64,000 nucleotides of DNA from Tretioscincus oriximinensis (GCA_022410635.1 JAJVDF010000412.1:416516-480515), one strand, 5' to 3'. Shown: positions 43,965 through 55,914, numbered from the stretch's first letter. The notes: generated by a model not told the origin, from the sequence alone. Numbers and translations are program-made.

Positions 43965-44960
43965 ACAATTTCACCTTAAACTTGAATACTAGGCATATAT
44001 ATTGATATGTACCATTTGGGGACTTGTTTAACAGCTAAGGTATTCAAATACTTATTCTCCAAGATGTAAATGCGGAAGGCAATACCGTTTCTGAGGGACA
44101 AAACGACTGTGAATCATGTAATTTGCCTCTTTATTTAATCATATTGAACTGGTTTGGTTCTCCAGTGTCAATATACATTATCTGTCTTAAAAGGTGTTTT
44201 ACAAGCATGGGAGTTCTAAATACCATTTATAAATATTTAATTTCATAGTTGAGCTTTGGGGAAGAAACATAGCTCTTCATTATCATACCTGTGTCTTTTG
44301 AAATATCACTGTTATTTATTGTAGCACCTGTGTGGCACCTTGGTAACAGAAGGAGATAATGTGCACTGGAGACCAAAGTGGGTATATTTGCATAGCTCCT
44401 GGCAGAGGTTGATGAGAGATCTCGGTTTGAGTTGGGAAAGTTATCAAAATACGTAATCAAATATTAGTTTGGTTTAAAATTGATAGTTATTTTGGGATTA
44501 AATGTACTTTGCTGGAGATACCTTGATTCTTCTGTCTCCTGTTCGATTGTGGGTTAGAGAGGAGCTTATTTGTTTTGTGTTGTGTTGCTGTTTATACTTG
44601 AATTTTTTATTATCCAAAGTACTGTTAGCAAAAACACTACAATACAAAAACAATCTTGTGTGGCATTTGAAGGTCCTGTAACTTTTGAGGTAGTTATTGT
44701 TGTTAGGTAGTTGTGCCTAGTAGTGTGCATGGACATTTATATGAGCACTTCCATGGGTACTTGTTTATGATTGCTTTCTTCCAGGGGGTACCTGGGGACT
44801 GACCAAGCAACCCCCTGTTTTCTGGGCTGTTTGTTCTACCACTGAGGTCAGCTAAAGCTATTCCTTCCGTTGGAGCAATTAGACTGTAGTCACTGTAATG
44901 AAATCAGTCTTAAGTGGGATATGGTGCCTTTAAAGTACTGAGATCTGACGGGGGAGGAGC
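43965..44960. other. no recognisable feature
   Basis: AT-rich, without gene or assignable repeat. Confidence 0.5.
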
Positions 44961-44967
44961 TTAGAAT

Positions 44968-45545
44968 TAGAATCATAGAATCATAGAGTTGGAAGGGACC
45001 TCCGGGGTCATCGGGTCCAACCCCCTGCTCGATGCAGGATTCATTAAACCATCCCAGACAGATGACTGTCCAGTCTCTGTTTGAAGACTTCCAGAGAAGG
45101 TGAACTCACCACCCCATGTGGCAAACTGTTCCACTGGTTTATCACCCTGACTGTTAGAAAGTTTTTTCTGATATCTAATCTGAATCTGCTCCCTTGTAGT
45201 TTCATTCCATTGTTTCTAGTCCTTCCATGTACTAATGAAAACAATGTTGATCCCTCTGCTCTGTGACAGCCCTTCAAATATTTGTAGACAGCTATCAGGT
45301 CTCCTCTCAGTCTTCTCTTTTGCAGACTAAACATCNCTAGATNCTTTAACCGTTCCTNATAGGACATGGTTTCCAGACCACTCACCATCCTTGTAACTCT
45401 CTTTTGTACTTGCTCTAGTTTCTCAATGTCCTTTTTAAATTGGGNCCCCCAGAACTGAACACAGTATTCCAAGTGTGGACGGACCAAAGTACTGTAGAGA
45501 GGAATAATTACTTCACGTGAGCGAGATTCTATGCCCCTCTTGATA
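44968..45545 (-). mobile_element. CR1 LINE, C-terminal ORF2 and 3' end
   Basis: It starts 'agaatcatagaatcatagag', the complement of the CR1 terminal repeat, followed by 'ttggaagggacct'. The minus-strand frame 45,487-45,044 (about 147 codons, four positions blurred by n) reads [13 protein letters not shown], then KLEQVQKRVTRM, LQKRRLRGDLIAVYKYLKG and a closing WNSLPHGVVSSPSLEVFKQR, the standard C-terminal end of CR1 ORF2. The frame ends with no frameshift seen, so it is a comparatively young but 5'-truncated copy. Confidence 0.93.
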
Positions 45546-45549
45546 GAGA

Positions 45550-45925
45550 AGGAGGAGTTTAATAGGGGAGTTGAGTTTCGGCTGGAAGCCAGAAAGAAGT
45601 GTTTTTATATTCTCTGACTGTAATTGTGTTGTGGTTATAAAAGAAACTTAAAAGTCTTCGTAAACACTAGTGAATCTGTGTATTACCTGAGAGATACATT
45701 AAAACTGGGGGAGTATGGTTTACTTGGTAGATCTGGATGAAAGACTTTAAAGTGTTCAGTCAACTGCCTTACCCAGTTCTGTTTTGTATCTGGTATTATT
45801 TTGAAGTTGAGTTCTCCTTTGTGTTATTTTGTTAAAGAGAGTTTGTGTTCAAACCTGGAATCTTTATGGGAAAAACATTTTCTGTTTTCCCATCCTAATA
45901 ACCAATGATACACCTGCTTCCCATG
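45550..45925. other. no recognisable feature
   Basis: No gene or assignable repeat was seen. Confidence 0.45.
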
Positions 45926-45927
45926 AT

Positions 45928-46425
45928 TTTACCTATTTTGAAGCTATTCAAGCTGCTAGCTACTACCACCCCTTCTGGAAGTGAATTCCATAGACTAATG
46001 ACCCTCTGGATGAAAAAATACTTTCCTTTCTCTGTCCTAACCTTTTGAACCATCAGTTTCAGGGAGTGCACTCTAGTCCTAGTGTTGTGCGATAGAGAAA
46101 ATATTTTCCTCTATTCACCTTATTCATCCTTTGCGTGATTTTATATACATCAATTAGATCACATCTTAACCGATGTCTTTCGAGGCTCAAGAGGCCTAAA
46201 CGTTGCAGACTGATTTCATAAGGGAGGTCCCTTAATCATCTTGGGACCCTTTTTGGTACCTGCTCCAATTTCACAATATCCTTTTTAAGGTGTGGTGACC
46301 TATTTTCGAGTCCCTTTCTAATTATCCCTACCTTTGAATTTGCTTTTTTCACTGCTTCTCATACTGGGTTGACACTTTCATTGATCTGTCCACTAACACT
46401 CCAAGATCCATTTCCTGCTTCAGAG
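45928..46425 (-). mobile_element. CR1/L3-type LINE, C-terminal ORF2 fragment, decayed
   Basis: The order of motifs equals that of 48,520-49,020: 'agtgaattccatagactaat', 'gatgaaaaaatactttcctt', 'gtgttgtgcgatagagaaaa', 'aaggtgtggtgacc' and 'ctaacactccaagatcc'. It lacks the untranslated tail, so the 3' end is missing as well as the 5' end. It retains the segment near 46,341-46,400 that is deleted in the 48.3-kb copy. Confidence 0.85.
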
Positions 46426-46429
46426 CTTT

Positions 46430-48135
46430 TTATTTAATAGATTCTTTTATTGGAAAATTGTGAAATGATTTCAAAAATAGAAAGCATTTCTTGTGATTGA
46501 TTTATTTTCAGTTGAAAAGGAATTATGCATTTAGTGTATAATAATGAGAATCCTTTCTTTATAACCTGTTCTTTCCTGCATCTGGTGACAACTTGTGTGA
46601 CATTCAGCACATATCTGCCCTGCTTTGTTGTGACTCTTGACAAGTCTTTCAATTTGCTTTTTTTCTTTGAAGAGCTGGGAAATCATCAGTAGTCCCTTTC
46701 CTGCTCTTTCCCTTCTAATTATTGAGCATCAGTATTGAGTTTCAACCCTGCCGGACATGAATGGGGCAGCACCATTGATCTACAAGGCTCAAGTTCAGCT
46801 GGCTGCCAGCATGACCCTCTTCCTGGATGATTGGTGTTACCTTGACTAGCAGTAAAACTCTTTCTTGATTATACAAACTATGACAAGATAGAAATAATAT
46901 TGGGTTTTGTTTTGTGTCAAACTACATACTCTATGTCTGTGCTTCAATTCAGGAGATGGAAAAGGAAATATTATTCTGCTCAGAACTGAAGTTCTAGCAA
47001 AACCAACAAGCTTTACAAGCATATTCTATAAGAAAACCAAGCAATTTTTATGCATTTTAAGGTCCTGCTGGAACCAGCAGCCTAGGCCATATTTAGTCTG
47101 TATTTTGCCCACGGGCTGTAACTTTCTTATTTATTTACTTATTGCTTTACTTTATTTATTTATTTTATTCCACCTCTTGCATCAATTAATTTGGGTTTTA
47201 TAATAATAAAAGCAATAAAAAATATTAATATCTTCTTAGTACTACTGGTATCTAAATTTTGCCTAAACTCTGCTTTCATATACTGTATTTGCAATATAAT
47301 GAATCTTGGCGTGATGTTCAGAAACATCTGGTTTCTCCATTAATTAAAAAAATGTATTTAAAAGTATTCTTGGGTTGCATTCTCATCGGGGTGAAAGAAA
47401 CAGTTTTGAGAACTACGAAGTTAATTGAATTCCCTCTACTGTTTTCTTCTATTTCCAGCTTTGTTTTAGCTCCATTTCATTGTCCACACAAGAACCACAT
47501 TGGCTTTTAGAGTTAAGGGACACATTGGTTGGGTAATCAATTTTCGGAGTGTCCTCTTCCCATGCTCCTGCTCTGTCTTTTAANAAAAATGCTCGAGTTT
47601 TGTGCAATAATTTTTTGCTCAAAAAATTAATACAGTGCACAGCAGTGTTTATACAGAGGCACTTCGGCTACAGAGAAACCGTAGCTAGGGCACGGTTAGC
47701 CCAAATTGTGAAAAACTGCACCTGAGTTGCTTTTGAGGGGGAACTCCATTGTGGTGCTGTGTGACTTTGGGAACAAAGCATGCAAAAGCACTCGCACAGT
47801 GCATTATAGGGTAACTACGTGCACTCAGTACAAAGNCACACAGTGAGAACACAGCCTTGTTGTAGCTTAGGCTCACTCTACACGACAAGTTAAAACTCGC
47901 AATCTAAAAACAATTACAGGTTTCATTTGTCTCCAGTTACCTCTGTAATCCATGTGGAGTTGGCAAGAGGAGGTAGGGAAGACGATACTGCACGTCAGCC
48001 AGCCATGATTCTGCAATCCTGCTGGCTGGCAATTTCCCATAGTCTCTGCCTTCCTATGACAGTGCAGTACATAGGCAAGCTGCTTAATGAGAGAACAAGC
48101 ATTTTGAATTAATATCAGAAAGAATCTGCAAGAAG
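46430..48135. other. mostly single-copy DNA
   Basis: No gene was seen. A/T-rich 'tttatttatttattttattcc' at about 47,151-47,172 could be an L2-like tail but is too short to call. The 47,640-48,100 part is GC-richer and may be an old DNA element, with no ends recognised. Confidence 0.45.
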
Positions 48136-48146
48136 ATATTCTAAAG

Positions 48147-49327
48147 CAATGATTCCCAAACATTTTTGAACTGCCGCCCCCTTGGCTCTCAAGCCACATC
48201 CCTAGTGCCTTCCACCCCATTCACATCAATTGTATAAAAAAAATCTTATTGCCCCCTCAATAAGAACATAAGAAGAGCCATGCTGGATCAGGCCACAGCC
48301 CATCATGTCCAGCATTCTGTGTCACACAGAGGCCCACCAGATGCACCTGGGCAGTCTGAACAGAGGAAAGCAAAATATGCTCCTGTTTATGACTCCCTGC
48401 AAATGGTATTTCAGGAGTCCTGCCTGTTGCTCCATCCCAGAGGCAACATCCAGACATCCATCCCAGTATCCATTTATACCCTTGGTGTCCATAAACCTGT
48501 CAAGTCCTGTCTTAAAACCATCCAAGCTGTTAGCTACCACTACCTCTTCAGAAAGTAAATTCCACAGGCCGATGACCCTCTGGGTGAAAAAATACTTTCC
48601 TTTGTCTGTTCTCACTTTTCTACCCAACAGTTTCAAGGAGTGCCCTCTGGTCCTTGTGTTGTGTGATAGAGAAAACATTTTTCCTCTATTCACCCTGTCG
48701 ATCCCATGCGTGATTTTGTACACTTCAATCAAATCACCCCTCAAACGTCTCCTTTCAAGACTGAAGAGGCCCAGATGTTGCAGCCTTACCTCGTAAGGGA
48801 GGTGCTCCAGACCCTTGATCATTTTTGTTGCCCTTTTCTGCACCTTCTCCAGTTCCAAAATATCCCTCTTGAGATGTGGTGACCAGAATTGAACACAATA
48901 TTCCAAATGTGGCCTCACCACAGATTTATAAAGAGGCAAAACAACATTTGCTGGCTTGTTTTCGATTCCTTTCCTAATTATCCCCAACATGGAATTTGCN
49001 CAACACCCCAAGATCCTTTTCTTGCTCGGTCACAGAAAGCTTGGTTCCCATCAGGTGGTAGGAGTAGTTGGGGTTCTTTGCCCCAATGTGCATGACCTTG
49101 CACTTGCTTAAGTTGAAGTGCATTTGCCANTTTGATGCCCACTCACCCAATTTCAATAGATCACTCTGGAGTGCCTTACANTCATTTTCAGTTTTCACTA
49201 CCCTGAACAGTTTAGTGTCGTCAGCAAACTTGGCTACTTCACTATTTACCTCGGCATCCAGATCATTTATAAATATAATGAAATGTCTTCAGCACCCATA
49301 GGGTACCACCCACTTTGGGAATCACTG
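48147..49327. mobile_element. hAT-type element split by a nested LINE, 8-bp target duplication
   Basis: The left end is 'caatgattcccaaacatttt' at 48,147 and the right end '...actttgggaatcactg' at 49,327. These are inverted repeats of the CAGTGATTCCCAAA type. 'ttctaaag' flanks both sides (48,139-48,146 and 49,328-49,335), a perfect 8-bp duplication as made by hAT transposases. About 160 bases of the element itself remain: 48,147-48,257 and 49,279-49,327. The LINE at 48,258-49,278 interrupts it. There is no transposase. Confidence 0.82.
48258..49278 (-). pseudogene. CR1/L3-type LINE nested in hAT element; ORF2 C-terminal half
   Basis: The minus-strand frame 49,011-48,322 (229 codons) reads [20 protein letters not shown], then LELEKVQKRATKMIKGLEHL, LERRRLRGDLIEVYKITHGI and VRTDKGKYFFTQRVIGLWNL before running on into the tail. 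Upstream, 49,198-48,974 gives the thumb region (GEWA.KWQMHFNLSKCKVMH). The catalytic box FADD is intact at about 49,217-49,228. Compared with the 46.3-kb copy, about 60-70 bases are missing near 48,999, beside an n, which breaks the frame between the two parts. 5'-truncated just beyond the FADD box; not mobile by itself. Confidence 0.92.
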
Positions 49328-49339
49328 TTCTAAAGCAAT

Positions 49340-50125
49340 GAAGCTTTCCCCCCAAATAAAGGTACAACGGGGCTATCTCTACATGGTCACAATTGTGAAC
49401 TGTATGACTTAGATCCACTGCCTCGTTGGAGCTGTCCTCACAAACCTTTTTCGAAAAGTTCCTTCAAAAAATCATGGTTCTATAGGGGCCTGAGGAAGCT
49501 CCACCAAAATCTAAGTTACTGGGTGGAGATAACCCAATTGTACCTTTATTTTCTGTTTTACTTGATACTTCTGTGTTGGAAGTTTTGGTGTAGTTGTTTC
49601 ATTTCAGGCTAGAGATCATGTTGAGCACTTGTTTGTACCTTATGTTACTTGTGTTTTATATGCTATAAGCTACTAAACTGTCCCTTTAGCCATGTGGTGC
49701 TGTTTCTTCTTTTGTATTTTGACCTGCTGTGATGGCAGTGGGCATGGTGCTTGTGTTTCTCTTTGAGTTGGCAGCTCCCAGAGCAGGAGTGGGCTAAGCA
49801 GTGGCACCACCTTGGTCTGCTGCAGTGGCAAAGGTGCAGCCTTGGTGTGTCCACTCCACTCTGATCCTAAAGCTCAGGCAAAGAGGACAAAAAGTGAGTA
49901 CATCTTCTCACCTTCACTTTCCTGGGCTGCTAGGAATTGCACAAGCATGCATTTATTTCCGTTGCACTGGTGATAAAAGAGAGAGAGACCCCCAAATTTA
50001 CAAATTTTAAAAATCAGGTTGCTATATTGATTTGTACAAATATTGTTCAGATTATGCCGAGCAGAAAAAATTAGTACTGTTTCAGACTCAGTTCTCGTGA
50101 GTTTCCGTACCACGGAATTTTCAAT
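49340..50125. other. no recognisable feature
   Basis: No gene or assignable repeat was seen. Confidence 0.45.
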
Positions 50126-50129
50126 TTGA

Positions 50130-50475
50130 AGAGAGTCTGCTCTAAGTGTGGCAGGATTTGCATCTAGTTTGTGGAGGCCTAATATATTATTTTAAGAGGA
50201 TGGGAAAANTGCAGCTTTTATTGAGCAATAGCACATCTTTAAATTGGATTATGGCAAATTTTCAGGGGCACCACAACATTGATTGGCTGGCCTGGAAAGG
50301 GAGAGGCTATGCAGAGGCACGCCAGACCGTGTGCAATCGGATCTCTTCCATTAGACTGATCAATAGCTGCTGTGCAAGTTTGCTGGTGGTGTGAAGTGTT
50401 GACAAAACTGAATAAATATAGATGTGAGAGCTGAAAAATTGCATTATAGCAAGGGAATCTAAGCACAACACACAT
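50130..50475. promoter_or_regulatory. candidate conserved non-coding block
   Basis: Repeat-free, with motifs such as 'ggatttgcatctag' (octamer-like ATTTGCAT, 50,154-50,161), 'gattggctgg' (CCAAT inverse) and 'ttagactgatcaatagctgc'. Regulatory role is inferred from composition only. Confidence 0.27.
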
Positions 50476-50599
50476 AACCCTTTCACCTCAGCGCCCAGAG
50501 TTCTGGAAGGTTAACTCTTTCAGGAACAAGGGCATGACACTGGAAGAACCAGCACTATGTCTCGGATGGGTATATGTCCTGGACTGAAAATGCAAATTT

Positions 50600-50740
50600 G
50601 GGAATATTTATTTATTTACTTATTTACACTTCTTTCTTGTTCATTGCTCAAATGTCTCAAGACAAGTTACAACAATAAAAACAAGATACGAAACTGATAT
50701 TAAAAACAACAGTGCCTGAAAGTGGGGAAGGGACAGGGGT
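50600..50740 (-). mobile_element. possible L2-like tail
   Basis: 'tatttatttatttacttatttacacttc' followed by 'caagttacaacaataaaaac' resembles the start of the 43.6- and 56.3-kb repeats. Weak match. Confidence 0.35.
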
Positions 50741-50751
50741 TTCTTACTGTC

Positions 50752-50810
50752 TTTTTCCTAGTTTTGTCCCATCTGAAGATAGATTAAAAGTATGTGTTGG
50801 AAAAATACCT
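50752..50810. mobile_element. half copy of the palindromic MITE family
   Basis: 'tctgaagatagattaaaagt' followed by 'atgtgttggaa' matches the right arm of the family. Confidence 0.55.
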
Positions 50811-50814
50811 AAAA

Positions 50815-51730
50815 GGCAGATTAAAGAGTTATACTAAAGATGTATCCTGCGAAGTTTCAGATTAGGGCATGTGGATAAGAGGAAGTATACTGTATTCTTA
50901 GAGAAAATCTTAAGCAAAAACGGCATACTAATTGTTCAAAGTTTCTATTGATTAATGGGTACAATCTGGGTTAGGAAGGATATGTGTTATGTATGGCATT
51001 TATGTGTGTATCGGGTACAACTATTCTACAAGCTCTACTTCATGAACTTCTACAAACTGTACTTCATGAAGCACATGACCTTTGGGCAGATTGTTGATTG
51101 GCTTTTGATGTCTTATTACTTTGAGTAATCTGAGAAATTTCTTCGGCTTCTGTATTGTGACCCATATAATTAGCTTAACATGTTTTACATTGGTGAGATA
51201 ACAGAGTAGTGACTTTTGAGCTTTTATTTTCCTGTAGTCAAAGCCTTTTGTCTTTGAATCCTTGAAACGTATTATATCATGCTTTATTTTCTTTCTTTTT
51301 TTGCATCTCGCTCACCTTGTGGCCCCAGGAAGCCTTGCTTGAAGGTGCTGACAGGAGACAGCATTTGCCTCTGTAAGCTTTTTCCTGAATATGATTTAAA
51401 GTATTAAGTGAGGAAGAAACCTGTAATAAAGTCAGCACTTTGCTTATTAAGGGGAAAAAGACTGTGCTGGGCTAGGAATAATATTAATTAGACAGATATA
51501 TGAGGAGCCGGGAAGTCTTTTGGTATTATATATGGTGCCTCCCAAGATGGATGAATGGTAAGAGCAGCATCCATATTCTTGGCATAAAACCAGACTAAAC
51601 CAAAATCAGATTTTGGGGTAGAATAGAAGAACTGTTTTTAAGGAATTATTAGGCCGTGATCACATACTCCCTATGTAATCTTAGGCAGCAGGCACACAGA
51701 GAGTTAAAATCCACAATGTGAGAACCAATT
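50815..51730. other. no recognisable feature
   Basis: No gene or assignable repeat; 51,300-51,500 is slightly richer in GC and could be conserved, but without specific signal. Confidence 0.45.
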
Positions 51731-51734
51731 GCAG

Positions 51735-51815
51735 AATGCAGCCAACATACATAATTGTAAATTTACATGAAATCAGCAAGACAACTAACCAGGAAGTAAA
51801 TACTGAGCATGTTCA
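51735..51815. repeat. dispersed repeat family R, copy 2 (fragment)
   Basis: 'acaactaaccaggaagtaaatactgagcatg' matches 60,300-60,330 and the doubled motif at 14.1-14.2 kb. Only one motif copy is present here. Confidence 0.55.
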
Positions 51816-52084
51816 GCCAGTGATTCATCCTGGTGTAATCCTGTTAATGAGCGGTACACAGGTGCTGTCATTGTAATTTTGCAAAACATCAGCTAAAGAA
51901 TATTGAAAGGCAAAGGACTTTTTTTCTGGGTGCATTTTTCTCCATTAACATGTGGGGCAGAGACATCATGATGTTCCTCCCATTACAGGAGGAAAAATTC
52001 ATGTGTCTCCAGCCTTTCTTCAGTCCATTTTAAAAGACCAATTTGAATCCAAATTAACTCTAGAACATGTAGACCACATTCCCA

Positions 52085-52325
52085 TTCAGATGCTGGGGAA
52101 CAACTGCCCAGGAACAGACTATAGCAAACTGAGTGATAGTAGACTTGACCTGATTAATCACTCACACCCAATGTTATTTCCAGCATACAGTTTGCTATAC
52201 ATATTCTGTCCCTAGGCAGTTGTTCCCTAGCACCTGAACAAGTAGACTTGCCTACAAATGAAGGCAAGCAAGGAGAGGCTCGACTATATTGAAATCTTGA
52301 TATGGTTTTCCCCATCCTTTTTTTT
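52085..52325 (+). repeat. inverted-duplicate segment, copy A
   Basis: This is the reverse complement of 54,651-54,888 with three substitutions and one n over about 235 bases. It begins abruptly at 'ttcagatgctgg', where copy B continues into more of the repeat family, so A is the truncated copy. Internally it contains an imperfect inverted repeat ('ggggaacaactgcccagg' against 'taggcagttgttccct'). It ends in a T run near 52,318-52,325. Confidence 0.9.
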
Positions 52326-52339
52326 ATGTATTTATGTAT

Positions 52340-52524
52340 CACTTTTTTTGATGTATTGTTTCACTCTGAAAATAGTTTGAAAAAAACCTGGGGGGAAACA
52401 AGCAAGTTGTTTAAGAAGTTTCCAGTATCTAAGAATCAACTTTATTCCATGTTATTACCTTCTCCCTTGAGGTGAAAGTGATTAAAGATGTTGCAGTGAG
52501 ACATTTTGATTGAGGTCTTGGATA
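52340..52524 (+). repeat. direct-duplicate segment, copy D1
   Basis: It is 185 bases long and matches 54,250-54,434 without gaps, with three substitutions, all transitions. The match starts at 'cactttttttgatg' and ends at 'ggtcttggata'. It follows copy A after only 14 bases. Confidence 0.95.
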
Positions 52525-52578
52525 TTGCACCAGACTCTTGAACCATAAAGAACTACTGGAGTTGCTGTGTGTACTGCT

Positions 52579-52580
52579 AT

Positions 52581-52615
<35 letters not shown>

Positions 52616-52628
52616 TTTGGGGGGGGGG
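52579..52628. repeat. (ATTT)n microsatellite followed by G10 run
   Basis: About ten uninterrupted ATTT units pass directly into ten Gs. A long G run is prone to sequencing and assembly error. Confidence 0.97.
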
Positions 52629-52629
52629 C

Positions 52630-54249
52630 TTGGCAGTAGCTCACTCTCTCCCCACTGTCACCCCAAGCCTCTTTCCGCTCCATACTTGCTACTTCTTACC
52701 CCCAACTCCAGCAGTACTTACTATAATTTAAGTGTCTAGGAGCATTTAATGTGGTTTAAGAATATGGGGTGGCAATGGCAGCAAAGGTAGGGTTGACTGT
52801 GTGTTCTGAAGTAAATTTGGACTGACACCTTTAAAAAACTTTAAAATGTTCTAAATTTGGATTACTTAATGGATGTGTAACCATGCCTTAATAAAGGTAG
52901 TCTTTTAAAACAACCAAGTAGGAAAACTAGCTTTGTTGACACCTTTGAAGTTTTTCGTCTTACGTGATTCCAAGAATAATGATCCCCCCAATTTGGTTAG
53001 GAAAATTGAACTTTTTTTAATGATTGTTTCTAAATTTGGATTATTGGATGCTCCCATCTTTTCCAAAGTTGATTCCCAAGTTTAATACCTCAATCCACTC
53101 CCTGCCTAAGTTAAATATAGCAGCTGACTTTTGGAGGTGATTAGTAATAAAATTTTAACAAGCAACTATATGAGTGTCTTTCTGTCACTTTTATGAGGCC
53201 ATTTACTGCTTTGGAGATATACCTTCAATTTCCCCCTTACAAGACATTCTGAAGATCAAAGCAATGTTTGGCTGAGCCTTCAGCAATCTAATGGGGAACA
53301 GAATAAAGGAAGGTACTCAAATGCCTGGGATCTGTTGTAGACCTGCATATATGTTTCTCTCCATGTTNATTTTGAAGCAATCAGATTTTGTTTTCCAGTC
53401 CATGTGACTTGTAGGTATAATGCCTCCTCTTCCTCTTCCTTCCATTCAGTCTTTGGACATAGGTACCCAAGAACTTTTGTAACCATGTCTAAATTATATC
53501 CATTGTTTTGTCTCAGAGAATCACATGAATGTTAACAACTTTGCTGAAAAAACATGCAGACCACTACTCCAGGATCTCTTGGAAAGTCTTGCAACAGTGT
53601 CTCTATGGTGCTATCATGAGGTAAAGAAGGCACATCACACTCCAGAATCAGCATAAAAGAGGAAAAAGCATAGGATCTTCCTAACTGCTGGATTCCTGCA
53701 GTTAAGTGAGACAAATTCCCCATACTTACACCATAACTGCATGGCGAAAACTCATCTGGAATCACCCATAGTTGATGTATTTGTTGCTGTGAAGAAATTA
53801 CAGTTCTTAAGGTTGATCTTTGGGGTTGTGTTTTTTTTTTGTATGAAAAATGCTTTTTGCAAAACTTTCTAAAGAGCAGAACTTGTCCATTACTTTCTTT
53901 TGGTGATCACTTTTTAATTATATAATTTAGAGCACTAACGTATAAGCTGAGTGACATCTGTAGCATAAGGAAGTATAAAGCATAAGAAATACTAGGTGAT
54001 CTATGCTTTCCAAGTTACCTGTTTGATATGAAAGCCCAAGCCTTATTTTTAGCAAGTGTCATCCATTTTTTGCAGAAATAGATTTTTGGCTTATATTAAT
54101 TTACTGAAGATGCAGTTTGAGAGAATCTGTGCAATATTTAGAAGTAACTACAGTAGACATTAGTCTCAGTTAAATTTTATTCTAACTTTAGTGCATTTTC
54201 AGAAAGGTAACTCTTTTGAATTAGAATATGCCAAAACAATACATTTTGA
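52630..54249. other. no recognisable feature
   Basis: AT-rich single-copy DNA between the two duplicated blocks; no gene or assignable repeat. Confidence 0.5.
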
Positions 54250-54434
54250 CACTTTTTTTGATGTATTGTTTCACTCTGAAAATAGTTTGAAAAAAATCTG
54301 GGGGGAAACAAGCAAGTTGTTTAAGAAGTTTCCAGTATTTAAGAATCAACTTTATTCCATGTTATTGCCTTCTCCCTTGAGGTGAAAGTGATTAAAGATG
54401 TTGCAGTGAGACATTTTGATTGAGGTCTTGGATA
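54250..54434 (+). repeat. direct-duplicate segment, copy D2
   Basis: It is the partner of 52,340-52,524 (182 of 185 identical, no gaps). Its flanks on both sides differ completely from those of D1. Confidence 0.95.
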
Positions 54435-54650
54435 CAGAAGTAATGTATTTCTAAGTTATGCCTGCCAGGTAGAACTCACCAGGTGAGTGAGTTAGAATTT
54501 CAGAAGGACAAGAGTTGTTTATCCTGAGGACTATCAAGTTCCAGGACAACACATCTAGTAAGTAAAGATACAGAGAGCTTTCTCCCACAAGTGTTTCATT
54601 TGACTGGGATTGTTCTGGCTGTGGCCCTTGAAGACCCCCATGCTTTGTCA

Positions 54651-54975
54651 TAAAAGGATGGGGAAAACCATATCAAGATTTCAATATAGTCGAGCCTCTC
54701 CTTGCTTGCCTTCATTTGTAGGCAAGTCTACTTGTTCAGCTGCTAGGGAACAACTGCCTAGGGACAGAATATGTATAGCAAACTGTATGCTGGAAATAAC
54801 ATTGNGTGTGAGTGATTAATCAGGTCAAGTCTACTATCACTCAGTTTGCTATAGTCTATCCCTGGGCAGTTGTTCCCCAGCATCTGAACAAGTTGACTTG
54901 TCTATGAAAGCTTATGCCACCTACCTTTTTCTTGTTAATTTTTAAAGCGCTACAAGCTTCCCTTGCTAGATTTTT
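54651..54975 (-). repeat. repeat-family element containing inverted-duplicate copy B
   Basis: Read on the minus strand it starts near 54,975 with 'aaaaaaatctagcaagggaa', passes 'aaggtaggtggcataagctt' and 'tagacaagtcaact', then the segment shared with copy A (54,888-54,651). Because the family head is present only here, B is likely the source and A the derived copy. The family is the linear relative of the hairpin repeats at 17.0 and 34.8 kb. Confidence 0.8.
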
Positions 54976-54979
54976 TTGG

Positions 54980-55910
54980 TTATCCATGGCCATTTCTTTG
55001 AAATGTCCCAATCCTGTCTCCCTTCTTCATCACAAATACTATACAAGAGAATAATGCTATTAGATAATGTTGTGGTGTGAGTGTTTTTCAGCCAAAGAAT
55101 TGAAATCCTTCTGTTTTCTTTTTAGTAATACTTTTTTCTCAAGAGCAAAAGAAAAAATTATATCGGCTCTGTCATGACTATGCTTAGAAACTGGCAGATC
55201 CGTGCAGCTGCATCTCTAAAGCACAGCAAAAAGAGGTATTTTGTCCCCAAGATGGCTTGATTAAGGCAGGTTGCAGTACCTGGCGTTATCTTGCCCTAGT
55301 GTTTTCACTCCTCTTTCTGTTTCTTCACAGCTGATTCACACAACACCATGAGCACTCCCTTCAATCCACAGCATGCTGGGCATATCGTTTTATCTAGTCA
55401 CACCTAACACCCTTTGGCTAAATGGTCCTAATTGTCTGCTAATGAAAGCATACATATGCTAGGGCAAAGCAATACTTGTTTTCCCTTGATTTCTGGCCAT
55501 TGGTGTCTTCTTTTTCAGCCATGGGATGGTTGCCTAATGATTTGTGCCACACCATCAAGAGGGTATCATTTCAGTAGCATTATATGAAGAGATATTCCTG
55601 TTAATTGTGATCGATGTTACTGGCAGCCTCAGATGTAAAAAAATTTAGCTTAGAAGACAGACAGGGAGAAGAAGCTTTGCTTGTACTGTGCAACGTAGAT
55701 TCTTTCCAGCTTCATTCTACAGCTCCAGGATGAGGTCAAGAAGGCAAAGTTTCCAGGGAGTTGAATTATCAGAGGGAGTGATAACAAAGGGTCAGGCAGC
55801 TCCAAACAGGGGTAATAGAGTTAAGGGGCAGCATCTTATGGGGAGCCCAACATTAAAGCAGTGAGTAGAGCTTAATCTGCCCTAAGCAAGGGCAGTAGGG
55901 TCTTTAATAT
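54980..55910. other. no recognisable feature
   Basis: No gene or assignable repeat was seen. Confidence 0.45.
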
Positions 55911-55914
55911 TATG

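Noticed and set aside
44968..45545. 147-codon minus-strand frame, considered as a host gene
   Set aside because: Its motifs are those of CR1 ORF2 and it ends at the CR1 terminal repeat, so it is a transposon fragment.
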